Below, one piece after another: positions 52,634 to 60,842 of a stretch of DNA of 64,000 nucleotides (the first letter of the stretch is position 1; each line of letters begins with the position of its first letter). Source of the stretch: Dethiosulfovibrio russensis (GTDB lineage: Bacteria; Synergistota; Synergistia; Synergistales; Dethiosulfovibrionaceae); contig NZ_JAKGUG010000004.1 in assembly GCF_021568855.1 (NCBI RefSeq), forward strand, positions 124,001 through 188,000, written 5' to 3'. The notes beneath the pieces were generated by a model. It was not told the DNA's origin and did no database searches. It saw only the letters and a list, made by a program, of their open reading frames with translations. The translations under genes and the position numbers were made by a program.

Positions 52634-54241
52634 GTGAGCGGGATCGCCGGCGACCTCAGTCTGGTAATACTGGCGGGGTTACTGGGAGGCTCGTTAGCCA
52701 GATTCTTTCGTCAACCCCTCATATTGGGATATATTGTGGCGGGAATCCTGATAGGTCCCTACACCGGGGGAGCCACCGTATCGGAAGTGGACAACATCGA
52801 GAGACTGGCCGACATAGGGGCGACCTTGCTTTTGTTCTCCCTGGGACTGGAGTTCTCCCTCAAGGACCTTCGCCCCATAGGCCGTATAGCCTTCGGAGGA
52901 ACCCTGATACAGGTGACCTTAACCATGGGATACGTCACCTTCATCGCCGACGCCCAAGGATGGGGTGCCCAGGCTCTGTGGTTCGCCGCCGCCATGGTAT
53001 CCTCCAGCACCGCCGTCATACTCAAAACCCTGACCTCCAGAGGATACGAGAGAACCCTTTCGGGAAGGATCATGCTGGGAATGTCCATAGTGCAGGACCT
53101 CTGCGTAATTCCCATAATGATATTCCTCATTCACGGAAGTCAGGGAGGAGGATGGGGCCCTCTGGCGAAATCCGCCGGATACGCAACGGCCTTTCTGGCC
53201 TCCATGGCGATCATGGGGACCAAGGCCATTCCCTGGGCCCTTCGAAAAGTATCCCAATGGGAATCTAGAGAACTCTTTCTGCTTTTCGTCATGGCCATGG
53301 GACTGGGAATCGGCACTCTATCCGCGACCATAGGCCTCTCGTCTGCCTTCGGAGCATTCGTGGCGGGAATCGTGCTGAGCGAATCGGACTACGGACACAA
53401 GGCCATGTCGGAGCTGATCCCCCTGAGAGACATTTTCGGACTCCTCTTCTTCGTCTCGGTAGGGATGCTTATGGATCCGTCTTTCCTGATAGATCACCTT
53501 GGAACGGTCCTACTGCTTACCCTAGCCGTAACGGTGGGGAAAGGCGCCATACTGAGCGGAATATCCTGGATAATGGGCTATCGCAGGGTTATACCTCTGG
53601 CCTTGTTCCTGGGGATGCTGCCTATATCGGAGATGGCCTTCGTTCTCATACAGACAGGCAACTCCATGGGCATCCTGGGAGAGGAGGTCTACTCGCTAAC
53701 CCTGAACGTGGTCATCCTCTCCATGCTGGGGGGATCGATCATATCGGGTTTCACCGACACCATATACAAAACGTTAAAACGAAGACTTCCCGAAGGCAGG
53801 ATAACCGCGGTCAACCTGCCGGAGGACCAGTCGGGGCACATAGTCGTCACAGGCGGAGGAACCATCTCTACCTACGTGGTGGACATATTGAGAGAAAAGA
53901 CAGATACCCCGATCGTCACTATAGAGCCACAATACCGAACGTTCGAGTCGATGAAGAAAAAGGGGCTCTCTCTGATATACGGGGATCCCTCGATGATATC
54001 GATCCTCGAGGTCGCCAAACTGGATAAAGCATCTCTTCTCATAGTGGCCTCCGAGGATCCCAGAACGGCCAGGACCGTGGTGGAAACGGCGAGAAGACTG
54101 TCTCCTAACCTTCCGATAGTGGCCAGAGGAGAGGACGATTCAGAGGTAGAGAAGCTGATCTCCCTGGGAGCCACCAAGGCCGTTCTATCCAGACGAGAGG
54201 CAGCCATGGCGATGGTAAGAATGGGGCAGGAGGTATCATAA
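52634..54241 (+). CDS. CPA2-family cation/proton antiporter with TrkA-N domain
   Basis: 535 residues. About 12 transmembrane helices fill residues 5-385, with family segments QPLILGYIVAGILIGPYTGG and TLLLFSLGLEFSLKDLRPIG. A cytoplasmic Rossmann TrkA-N domain follows (HIVVTGGGTISTYVVDILRE; LIYGDPSMISILEVAKLDKA). This is the KefB/KefC/YbaL layout for K+ or Na+/H+ exchange gated by nucleotide. The glycine motif is altered (GGGTIS), so nucleotide binding is uncertain. GTG 52634 sits directly after the phosphatase stop. Confidence 0.9.
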   Translation: MSGIAGDLSLVILAGLLGGSLARFFRQPLILGYIVAGILIGPYTGGATVSEVDNIERLADIGATLLLFSLGLEFSLKDLRPIGRIAFGGTLIQVTLTMGYVTFIADAQGWGAQALWFAAAMVSSSTAVILKTLTSRGYERTLSGRIMLGMSIVQDLCVIPIMIFLIHGSQGGGWGPLAKSAGYATAFLASMAIMGTKAIPWALRKVSQWESRELFLLFVMAMGLGIGTLSATIGLSSAFGAFVAGIVLSESDYGHKAMSELIPLRDIFGLLFFVSVGMLMDPSFLIDHLGTVLLLTLAVTVGKGAILSGISWIMGYRRVIPLALFLGMLPISEMAFVLIQTGNSMGILGEEVYSLTLNVVILSMLGGSIISGFTDTIYKTLKRRLPEGRITAVNLPEDQSGHIVVTGGGTISTYVVDILREKTDTPIVTIEPQYRTFESMKKKGLSLIYGDPSMISILEVAKLDKASLLIVASEDPRTARTVVETARRLSPNLPIVARGEDDSEVEKLISLGATKAVLSRREAAMAMVRMGQEVS

Positions 54242-54254
54242 GTCGAAAAAACGG

Positions 54255-54285
54255 AAAGGCCTCCGCCTCGGCGGGGGCCTTTTTA
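54255..54285. terminator. Bidirectional terminator between the antiporter and gntR genes
   Basis: AAAGGCCTCCGCC pairs with GGCGGGGGCCTTT (one wobble, three-base loop), followed by TTTTT on the plus strand. A run of As on the left gives a T-tract on the minus strand as well. Confidence 0.85.
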
Positions 54286-54287
54286 TT

Positions 54288-54962
54288 CTAGCCTTCGTGT
54301 GGAAGCAGAACGTGAAGAGCTCTGGTGTAGCCCTCTTTCAGAGTCCAATGTATGTCACGAATGAAATCGGCGACCTCTCTCTTTTTACCCCCTTCGATCA
54401 GACCGACTATAGTAGAATGCTCCCTCCAGTACCCCAATTCCTCCGCCTTGACCTCGGGAGAATCGAAATCTCTGGCAGGAAAGTTAAACAGCCTGTCGTA
54501 AACGTCATCCAGCTGTTTCCTCAACGGAACGTTTTTAGATAGATCGTGAAAAACCGAGTGAAACATCCTGTTGAGGTCGTAGGCATGGGTGAAATCGTCT
54601 GATTCAAAGTAGCTCATTGCTTGATTAATTACATCTTTCATTCTGTTTATGTGAACCGGAGCGATGTAGTCGAAGACCGACATCATCAAAACAGACTCCA
54701 AACCAGCTCCTATCTGATATATGTCCCTTATGGTATCCATGGTAACGGAATTCACCATTATGCCTCTTCTGGGATATATGGTAACTATTCCGTCAGACTC
54801 CAAAAGAATCAATGCATCCCTCAAAGGAGTCTTACTGATGTTCAGGGTCTCAGCCATACTACCCATATCTATATACCTACCAGGCTCCAAATTCCCCTGG
54901 GCCAGTTCACTTCTCAGATAGTTGTATATCTTCTCTCTGAGGGGAGTCCTGTCTTTTTCCAC
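54288..54962 (-). CDS. GntR-family regulator divergent from the symporter/lyase operon
   Basis: 224 residues. Winged helix with YLRSELAQGNLEPGRYIDMG and LNISKTPLRDALILLESDG; then an FCD-type helical ligand domain with LNRMFHSVFHDLSKNVPLRK, which holds metal/ligand-type His residues. Start GTG 54962 has GGAGG seven bases upstream; the frame to 54998 adds residues without a ribosome site. The divergent layout suggests it controls the 55250-59054 operon, perhaps sensing its substrate or a breakdown product (inference). Confidence 0.88.
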   Translation of the reverse strand: MEKDRTPLREKIYNYLRSELAQGNLEPGRYIDMGSMAETLNISKTPLRDALILLESDGIVTIYPRRGIMVNSVTMDTIRDIYQIGAGLESVLMMSVFDYIAPVHINRMKDVINQAMSYFESDDFTHAYDLNRMFHSVFHDLSKNVPLRKQLDDVYDRLFNFPARDFDSPEVKAEELGYWREHSTIVGLIEGGKKREVADFIRDIHWTLKEGYTRALHVLLPHEG

Positions 54963-55249
54963 CTCACCACCTCCGTATATCGACTCTCTACTAACCACCG
55001 TATTGTATCAGATAGGAGCTCAAATATTTCTGCGGAGATTCAAAACACATACTATCCCTATATCTAAATAAAGAGATAAAAAAGCAAACTAGCAAGACAA
55101 CGCACTCATTGAAATATCAATCTAGTATATGATATTTTATATATAGGTCTGATACTTCAGAGACGGGAGGGGATTTAAAATCTAGAAAATGCGCTCAGGC
55201 CATCAGAGACGACCCGGTCGTCGTTTTGGATAGGTTCGGAGGGAAAAAG
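54963..55249. other. AT-rich divergent regulatory region
   Basis: No gene. AT content is well above the surroundings. On the minus strand a TACAAT (55007-55002) is a plausible -10 for the gntR gene. The plus strand holds a possible symporter promoter at 55109-55136. An 8-base inverted pair, GTATCAGA (55005-55012) and TCTGATAC (55148-55155), flanks the region and could be operator half-sites, although such a pair is expected about once by chance. Confidence 0.5.
55109..55136 (+). promoter_or_regulatory. Possible promoter of the symporter/lyase operon
   Basis: TTGAAA (55109-55114), a 16-base spacer and GATATT (55131-55136), preceded by TAT. It would give a leader of about 105 bases before the ATG at 55250. 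The area is AT-rich, so alternative pairs exist. Confidence 0.35.
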
Positions 55250-56644
55250 ATGCTGGGAACGATCGATAACGTCATCATTCTGTTTTTCGTAATGTTAATT
55301 CTGGGAATAGGCTACTACTTTTCCAAGACCGCCAAGAACATGGAAAGCTACTATCTGGCCAACAGAAGCCTTCCTTGGTCCCTGGTGGTGGGGACTTTAG
55401 CCGCATCGTGGTACGGAGGTATCGGAGTTGTGGGAACGGTGGGATATGCGGCGGTCTACGGTATCTCCACCTGGACGATCTGGTCCATAGGGGCACACCT
55501 TGTCAGGATGCCTCTGGCCCTTTGGGTCGGCCCAAGGATACAGATAAGGACCGATATCACAGTGCCGGACCTGCTGGAGAGCCTTTACGGACGTAAGGTC
55601 GCCCTCATAGGGGCCATCATGATGTTCTTCGTCTGCGCCCAGATCGGCGAGATCACCGCAGTGGGCTACATCGGCCAGGCGGCCTGGGGGGTCAGCAACG
55701 TGACCGCTGGGACCGTCATGGTGGTCATCGTGGTGGTACTGACGGTCCTCGGCGGCCTTATGGGGGTGGCTGTCACCGACATGATTATGTTCTTCTGCAT
55801 GGTGTTCGGGGTAACTATGGTCTTCCCCGGCCTGTTCACCGAGATAGGAGGATGGGAGGGACTCAGACAGGCTCTGGGAGAAAACGTCAAACTAGTGGAT
55901 CCTACAGGTGGAATGGGATTCTGGAAAGCGGTCATGCTGGTCATATTCTGCTTCAGCCCCTACGCGGACCCCACTTTCTATCAGCGTTTTTCCGCGTCAA
56001 ACTCGCCTAAAGTCGGTAGAAGGGCTTTGCTTACCTGTTTTTGCATATGGATAGCCTTCGACATAGTCATCTGCACCACAGGAGTCATAGTCAAGGCTCT
56101 CCATCCAACAGCCCAACCGGAGGTAGCCTACGTTCAGGTGGTTTTGGAAAATCTCCCTATCGGCATAAGAGCTCTTTTCATAGTGGGACTTGTGGGAGCG
56201 ATTATATCCACCTTGGACAGCTACTATCTGGTCGGAGGAACCACATTGGCGAACGATATTTACGCCAGGTATAAGGGTATAGGAACCCTGCCCCAAAAGA
56301 CCATCGTCAACTACACCAGAGCTGCCGTCGTCATGTTGGGGGTTATCGGCCTGTCCCTGGCCTTCAAGTTTACCCTGGTCTACGACGCATTTTTGTTCGT
56401 CGGAAGCATATGGATGTCTGCCGCATTCGTCCCCATAGTCGGAGGACTTGTAGGCAAAGGACGAAAAACCGAACTTGGAGGGCTGATGAGCATGCTGGTC
56501 GGAGGAGCTATCTTCGGAATATTGAAGGTTTTTCCGGACATAACAGTGATAGAGCCATTAGTTCTTTCTCTGCCAGCGTCCTTCATCGCATGGCAGATAG
56601 GAAACCGCTTCGGAGTGGACAGAAGCGATCTTTCGGCCCGATAG
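55250..56644 (+). CDS. Sodium:solute symporter family (SSS) transporter
   Basis: 464 residues with about 12-13 transmembrane helices. SSS traits are YYLANRSLPWSLVVGTLAAS near the N-terminus, YGGIGVVGTVGYAAVYG, and the helix VGLVGAIISTLDSYYLVGG with conserved Ser/Thr for Na+ binding. I start at ATG 55250, six bases after GGAGGG; a TTG at 55226 lies before that site. It opens an operon with a small membrane protein, an unknown protein and a lyase homologue, so its substrate is probably what that lyase acts on (inference). Confidence 0.88.
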   Translation: MLGTIDNVIILFFVMLILGIGYYFSKTAKNMESYYLANRSLPWSLVVGTLAASWYGGIGVVGTVGYAAVYGISTWTIWSIGAHLVRMPLALWVGPRIQIRTDITVPDLLESLYGRKVALIGAIMMFFVCAQIGEITAVGYIGQAAWGVSNVTAGTVMVVIVVVLTVLGGLMGVAVTDMIMFFCMVFGVTMVFPGLFTEIGGWEGLRQALGENVKLVDPTGGMGFWKAVMLVIFCFSPYADPTFYQRFSASNSPKVGRRALLTCFCIWIAFDIVICTTGVIVKALHPTAQPEVAYVQVVLENLPIGIRALFIVGLVGAIISTLDSYYLVGGTTLANDIYARYKGIGTLPQKTIVNYTRAAVVMLGVIGLSLAFKFTLVYDAFLFVGSIWMSAAFVPIVGGLVGKGRKTELGGLMSMLVGGAIFGILKVFPDITVIEPLVLSLPASFIAWQIGNRFGVDRSDLSAR

Positions 56645-56660
56645 AGAGGGAGGTTTTGAT

Positions 56661-56909
56661 ATGAGCGATTACGTCAAAAAGGAAAACAAGGATCTGGAGA
56701 TTAGCTGGATCGGGATAGACGGTTTTCTCATAATCCTGTATCTGTCCATAGTGGGAATAATCTTCTACGCCCTCAAGACGTCCAACGACTTCATAGTCGG
56801 CAAGTTCATACCCTACGCCGTAATGGCGGCGGTGACGGTGATATTTTTGACCTACCTGGTCAACGTGTTCACGTTTATGAAAAATCACCACGAGGAGTCG
56901 AACCGTTAG
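56661..56909 (+). CDS. Small two-helix membrane protein, possible symporter subunit
   Basis: 82 residues. A charged N-terminus (MSDYVKKENKDLE) leads to two hydrophobic helices (about 18-41 and 50-72) and a short polar tail. It lies 16 bases after the symporter with a GGGAGG site seven bases before the ATG. Small two-helix partners encoded beside SSS transporters are known (YhdT with PanF; DUF4212 small subunits). I could not match this one to a named family, so the role is inference. Confidence 0.65.
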   Translation: MSDYVKKENKDLEISWIGIDGFLIILYLSIVGIIFYALKTSNDFIVGKFIPYAVMAAVTVIFLTYLVNVFTFMKNHHEESNR

Positions 56910-56911
56910 CC

Positions 56912-57463
56912 ATGGATTCGGTAGCGATCCGCTCCTTTCCCACAGTCCTTTCTAGGGAAGACGCCATGGCACAGGCCTCCAAAAAAGGAGGCCCCCTTGG
57001 AAAGCTGCTTCTGATGGGGAAGGAGGTTCGAGAGCTGAGACTTCACTTTGTGGAGTACAGCATACTGATATTCCAGGCACTCCACTCCCCTAACTTCGTC
57101 TCCAGGACCTTTTTCGGGGACAGGGACAAAAAAGCCCAGCTTTGCAGGGTCATAGCCAACGGGACCACCGGAGGGGCGGCCTGGGCGGAGGAGATTCCCC
57201 AGGAACTCGAGGAGCGGACGGTGCCGGAGGATCAGGTGCAGGGGAGCCAGTTTTCCCTGGACCAGCTCACCGGAAGGGGACAGAAGCTGGTCCTTCGGGT
57301 CCTCAGGAGGAGGATAGGAGGTCTTCCTGAGGTTACCCTTAAAGAGGCGATATCGGTCTACCGTCCCTTTTACGTCGCCCTCTACGGCGAGGCGGTGGAG
57401 GGAACCAAGATACGCTATCTTCCCATAGCCGCCGACGGCTGGGGAACACATCGGACTTTTTGA
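56912..57463 (+). CDS. Conserved-looking protein of unknown function in the lyase operon
   Basis: 183 residues, soluble, no signal or membrane segment. I do not recognise the family. It has a helical N-terminal half (GKLLLMGKEVRELRLHFVEY; QLCRVIANGTTGGAAWAEE). The C-terminal half is more beta-like and ends with YVALYGEAVEGTKIRYLPIA followed by DGWGTHR. Tight placement two bases after the small membrane protein and 22 bases before the lyase gene suggests a partner subunit or accessory enzyme. Start: ATG 56912 has only a distant GAGGAG; ATG 56966 (AGGGAAG upstream) is a possible alternative. Confidence 0.6.
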   Translation: MDSVAIRSFPTVLSREDAMAQASKKGGPLGKLLLMGKEVRELRLHFVEYSILIFQALHSPNFVSRTFFGDRDKKAQLCRVIANGTTGGAAWAEEIPQELEERTVPEDQVQGSQFSLDQLTGRGQKLVLRVLRRRIGGLPEVTLKEAISVYRPFYVALYGEAVEGTKIRYLPIAADGWGTHRTF

Positions 57464-57485
57464 AGATGCAAAGGGAGGGACTATT

Positions 57486-59054
57486 TTGATCACTGAAGAG
57501 ATAAAAAAAATAAGCTGGCGTCAGGCTCCCTCCATATCGAAGGTTGTGTTAGGAGGGCCGATCTCCATCGAGGAAGTGGTGGCGGTGGCCCATCACGGTG
57601 CCAAGGTGGAGTTCGGAGAGGAATATACAGAGAGGGTGAACCGTTGCAGGGCCCACGTGGATCGTTTCTCCAAAGAGGAGAAGGCCATCTACGGCATAAC
57701 CACAGGGCTGGGTGAGAACTGGAACAGGTTCATATCCCAGGAGGACAGGGAGATAGTCCAGAGAAACCACGTCCTTTCCCATTCCTGCTCGGTGGGAGAG
57801 CCTCTGGAGGAAGAGTGCGTAAGAGCCATGATGTTCGTCATGCTCCAACACTTCGGTTCGGGACATACGGGAATGAGCATGGCCCCTCTTGAGCTTTTGG
57901 CCGGAATGCTCAACGCCGGAGTCGTTCCGGTGGTGCCAGGACACGGATCGGTCGGCTATATATGCTACGAGGCCCATATCGGCTCGGTCCTCATAGGAGA
58001 GGGACAGGCGGTGTACGGTGGGCGGAGGATGAAGGGATCGGAGGCCCTGAAGGCTTCGGGACTGGATCCGGTGGTGCTTTCCACCAAAGAAGGTCTGACC
58101 ATAGTATCGGGGACCACCTCGGTGACCGCCATAGGGGCCCTCGGCCTATACGATTCCCTTATGATAGCCCAGACCGCCGACGTCGCAGGAGCCATGTCGC
58201 TGGAGGTCTTAAAGGGAACCCTGATGGCGATGGACCCACGGATTCAGGAGGTTCGGCCCCACAGACACCAGGGGGACACGGCCTCCAACGTCCGGCGGCT
58301 CCTTGAGGACAGCGAAATCGAGAGGACCTACCGAGGACATCGGGTCCAGGACGCCCTGTCCCTTCGGTGTATCCCTCAGCTACACGGTGCGGCAAAGAAA
58401 ATACTCACAGACGGGCTTGAGACGGTGTCGGTTGAGCTTAACTCGTCGGTGGACAATCCCCTCATATTCGACACCGAAGACGGAGGCGAGGCCCTTATGG
58501 GATGCAACGCCGACGGATCTTACGTGGGAATGGCCTGCGACTGCGCAATAATAGCCCTTACAGGCCTCGCCAAAATGTCCGAGAGGCGACTGGACAGGAC
58601 GGTGAACCACCACGTCAGCGAGCTTCCCGCCTTTTTGAACGCAAACCCCGGCTTCAACAACGGCCTGATGATACCTCAGTACGCCGCCGCAGGGCTTTTA
58701 GGGGAGATGAAAACCTTAAGCCACCCTTCCACGGTGGACAACGGCTTCACCTGCGCCAATCAGGAGGACTATACCAGCATGGGAGCCAACGCGGCGATCA
58801 AGCTCTACAGAGGGGCCTCTTTGGCGAAGTACATACTCTCGATTGAGATCCTGAACGCCTGTCAGGCCCAGGATTTTTACGACATAGCCCCCTCCCCCGC
58901 CACTAAGGCGGTCCACGACAGGGTAAGGCAGGAGGTCCCAAAGGTGGAACAGGACACCTTTATGTCTCCCCTCATGGAGGCCATAGCGAGGATGGTGAAA
59001 GACGGCGAGATCCTCTCCGCCGCCGAGTCGGTGACAGGACCTCTGGAGTTTTAA
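57486..59054 (+). CDS. HAL/PAL-superfamily ammonia-lyase homologue lacking the MIO triad
   Basis: 522 residues, colinear with histidine ammonia-lyase: YGITTGLGENWNRF (Tyr69), RNHVLSHS (His99), VQDALSLRCIPQLHGA (Arg294), ELNSSVDNPLIFDTEDG and CANQEDYTSMGANAA (Glu427). In HAL, GSVG is followed by the Ala-Ser-Gly that cyclises to the MIO electrophile, then DLAPLAHM. Here it is GSVGYICYEAHIGSVLIGEG: Ala-Ser-Gly is absent and the loop is about three residues shorter. The NGT Asn is Ser208 and the PYSLRC Tyr is Leu291. Fold and tetramer core look intact, chemistry must differ. The start is TTG 57486 after GGGAGGG. Confidence 0.85.
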   Translation: MITEEIKKISWRQAPSISKVVLGGPISIEEVVAVAHHGAKVEFGEEYTERVNRCRAHVDRFSKEEKAIYGITTGLGENWNRFISQEDREIVQRNHVLSHSCSVGEPLEEECVRAMMFVMLQHFGSGHTGMSMAPLELLAGMLNAGVVPVVPGHGSVGYICYEAHIGSVLIGEGQAVYGGRRMKGSEALKASGLDPVVLSTKEGLTIVSGTTSVTAIGALGLYDSLMIAQTADVAGAMSLEVLKGTLMAMDPRIQEVRPHRHQGDTASNVRRLLEDSEIERTYRGHRVQDALSLRCIPQLHGAAKKILTDGLETVSVELNSSVDNPLIFDTEDGGEALMGCNADGSYVGMACDCAIIALTGLAKMSERRLDRTVNHHVSELPAFLNANPGFNNGLMIPQYAAAGLLGEMKTLSHPSTVDNGFTCANQEDYTSMGANAAIKLYRGASLAKYILSIEILNACQAQDFYDIAPSPATKAVHDRVRQEVPKVEQDTFMSPLMEAIARMVKDGEILSAAESVTGPLEF

Positions 59055-59105
59055 TTATCAGAACCAAGAAGAAGATAACGTAACGAAAAATTCAATTATC
59101 CCTAA

Positions 59106-59146
59106 AAAGAGCGACGCCGGTCTCTGAGAGATCGGCGTCGCTCTTT
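59106..59146. terminator. Bidirectional terminator between the lyase gene and cstA
   Basis: A perfect 14-bp stem (AAAGAGCGACGCCG with its complement) closes a 13-base loop. A- and T-rich flanks on both sides allow it to act for the plus-strand lyase operon and the minus-strand cstA. Confidence 0.85.
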
Positions 59147-59167
59147 ATAGTCAGTGATCAGCTATCT

Positions 59168-60796
59168 CTATTCCGATTTAAGCGCCTTAAAGGCCTCTAC
59201 CACCAGCAACAATGCCAGGAGGAAGAGTATCGACGCCACCCCGGCAAGGAGATAGTTGGGCTGTGCCAATCCAAGCCATCCCTTGATGAGGATGAATAGG
59301 GCCATCATGGTGGTGACAAGCATGAACCAGAAGGGGGCCATAAGGAAATTGGCGTTCTTCTTCAGTCCTCTTACCACCCAGACGCCGATGGAGAGCAGGG
59401 CCAGAGCTGCGACCATCTGGTTAGCCGCTCCGAAGATGGGCCATATAGCCTTCCAGGCCGGAATGGGGTTGCCTGCCGCATCATGGGTCTTGACCATCAC
59501 GAGGGCCAGGGCCGCAACCACAGCTATTATGGTGGCGACATACTTGTTGATCTTCATCCCGGAAAGCTCCTGGATCTGATAACGGGCCAGTCGGGTTGCC
59601 GTATCCAGAGAGGTAAGCAGGAAACTGTTAATAGCGATAGCACCGAGACGGGTTCCAAGAACCGGATCAATCCCCACCAAAGAGGCGAACTTACCGAAAC
59701 CCTCGGCGAAGGTGACCACCGGTCCACCCTTCACTATGGAACCGGCTACCATAAGGGTACCGATGGCGATACAGGCTACGAGGCCCTCCATAAGCATGGA
59801 GCCGTATCCCACCACGACGGCGTCGGTCTCCTTACGAAGCTGTTTGGAGGTGGTTCCGCTTCCGACCAGAGAGTGGAAACCGGAGATGGCCCCACAGGCC
59901 ACTATGACGAACATCATGGGCCACATGGGCTGTCCCTTTATGCCGAAGTAATCGACGCCGGACTTCATCATCGGGATCGCTCCGCTGTCGAACTTGCTGC
60001 CCAAAAGCATACCGATGGCGCCTATTATAACCGCGAAATACAGAAAGTATGACGCAAGATAGTCTCTGGGCTGGAGCAGAAGCCAAACCGGCAGAACCGA
60101 GGCGGCCAGGATATAGAAACCGAGAATGTAGTTCCAGGTCGTATTGGGGAGCTTGAACATCTCCACTATGGCCTGACTGTCAGAGCCCTTCACACAGGCC
60201 ACCGCGACGATAGCCAGCATGACCACAGTCACCATCCAAAGAGGAGCGTGGAACTTATAGATGAGCATACCGGAAATAACGGCCATGCAGATATAGAGAC
60301 ATCCGACGAAGGCGACTATGGGGTCGGCTGCGAAGGTGTTAGCCGAGAGAACCAAGAAAACCGCTACGACCAGGATGAGGGCCAGTATGGTGAACCAAAG
60401 GAAGAGAACCTTCCCCTTATGGCCTATCCAGCGCTCGACGACCTCTCCAACCGACTTACCGTCGTGGCGCATGGAGGAGACCAACGCTCCCATATCGTGA
60501 GGTCCACCGAGGAAGGTGGATCCTACGATACACCACAGGAGGGTAGGAAGCCATCCGAACATGGAAGCCGCGACGATGGGGCCGGTTATGGGACCGGCAC
60601 CTGCGATTGAGGCGAAGTGGTGTCCCAGAAGGACCGCCGGATGGGCCGGACAATAGTCGATACCGTCGAACATGCACTCCGCAGGAGTCTTGTTATCGTC
60701 GTTAAGGTCGTAGACCTTGGCCATGAAAGACCCGTAAACTCTGTAACCGATTACAAACACAACAGCTGACACTATAAACATAAACGCAAAATTCAT
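59168..60796 (-). CDS. cstA: Carbon starvation protein CstA (peptide/pyruvate transporter)
   Basis: 542 residues and about 15-16 transmembrane helices. CstA segments: GPITGPIVAASMFGWLPTLL, GGPHDMGALVSSMRHDGKSV, GSGTTSKQLRKETDAVVVGY and LDTATRLARYQIQELSG. CstA-family members import peptides or pyruvate under nutrient limitation. It is the shorter form (about 540) rather than the 700-residue E. coli protein. ATG 60796 has GGGGG about seven bases before it; a frame to 60817 has no better site. The preceding gene ends 46 bases upstream. Confidence 0.93.
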   Translation of the reverse strand: MNFAFMFIVSAVVFVIGYRVYGSFMAKVYDLNDDNKTPAECMFDGIDYCPAHPAVLLGHHFASIAGAGPITGPIVAASMFGWLPTLLWCIVGSTFLGGPHDMGALVSSMRHDGKSVGEVVERWIGHKGKVLFLWFTILALILVVAVFLVLSANTFAADPIVAFVGCLYICMAVISGMLIYKFHAPLWMVTVVMLAIVAVACVKGSDSQAIVEMFKLPNTTWNYILGFYILAASVLPVWLLLQPRDYLASYFLYFAVIIGAIGMLLGSKFDSGAIPMMKSGVDYFGIKGQPMWPMMFVIVACGAISGFHSLVGSGTTSKQLRKETDAVVVGYGSMLMEGLVACIAIGTLMVAGSIVKGGPVVTFAEGFGKFASLVGIDPVLGTRLGAIAINSFLLTSLDTATRLARYQIQELSGMKINKYVATIIAVVAALALVMVKTHDAAGNPIPAWKAIWPIFGAANQMVAALALLSIGVWVVRGLKKNANFLMAPFWFMLVTTMMALFILIKGWLGLAQPNYLLAGVASILFLLALLLVVEAFKALKSE

Positions 60797-60842
60797 TGTC
60801 ACACCCCCACTATCCAAATAAGTATAAACCTAAAAAATGACG

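Noticed and set aside
57940..58000. Frameshift or pseudogene as the reason for the missing MIO triad
   Set aside because: The frame is continuous, flanking conserved residues on both sides stay in register, and the local replacement is clean, so a decayed gene is not the simplest reading.
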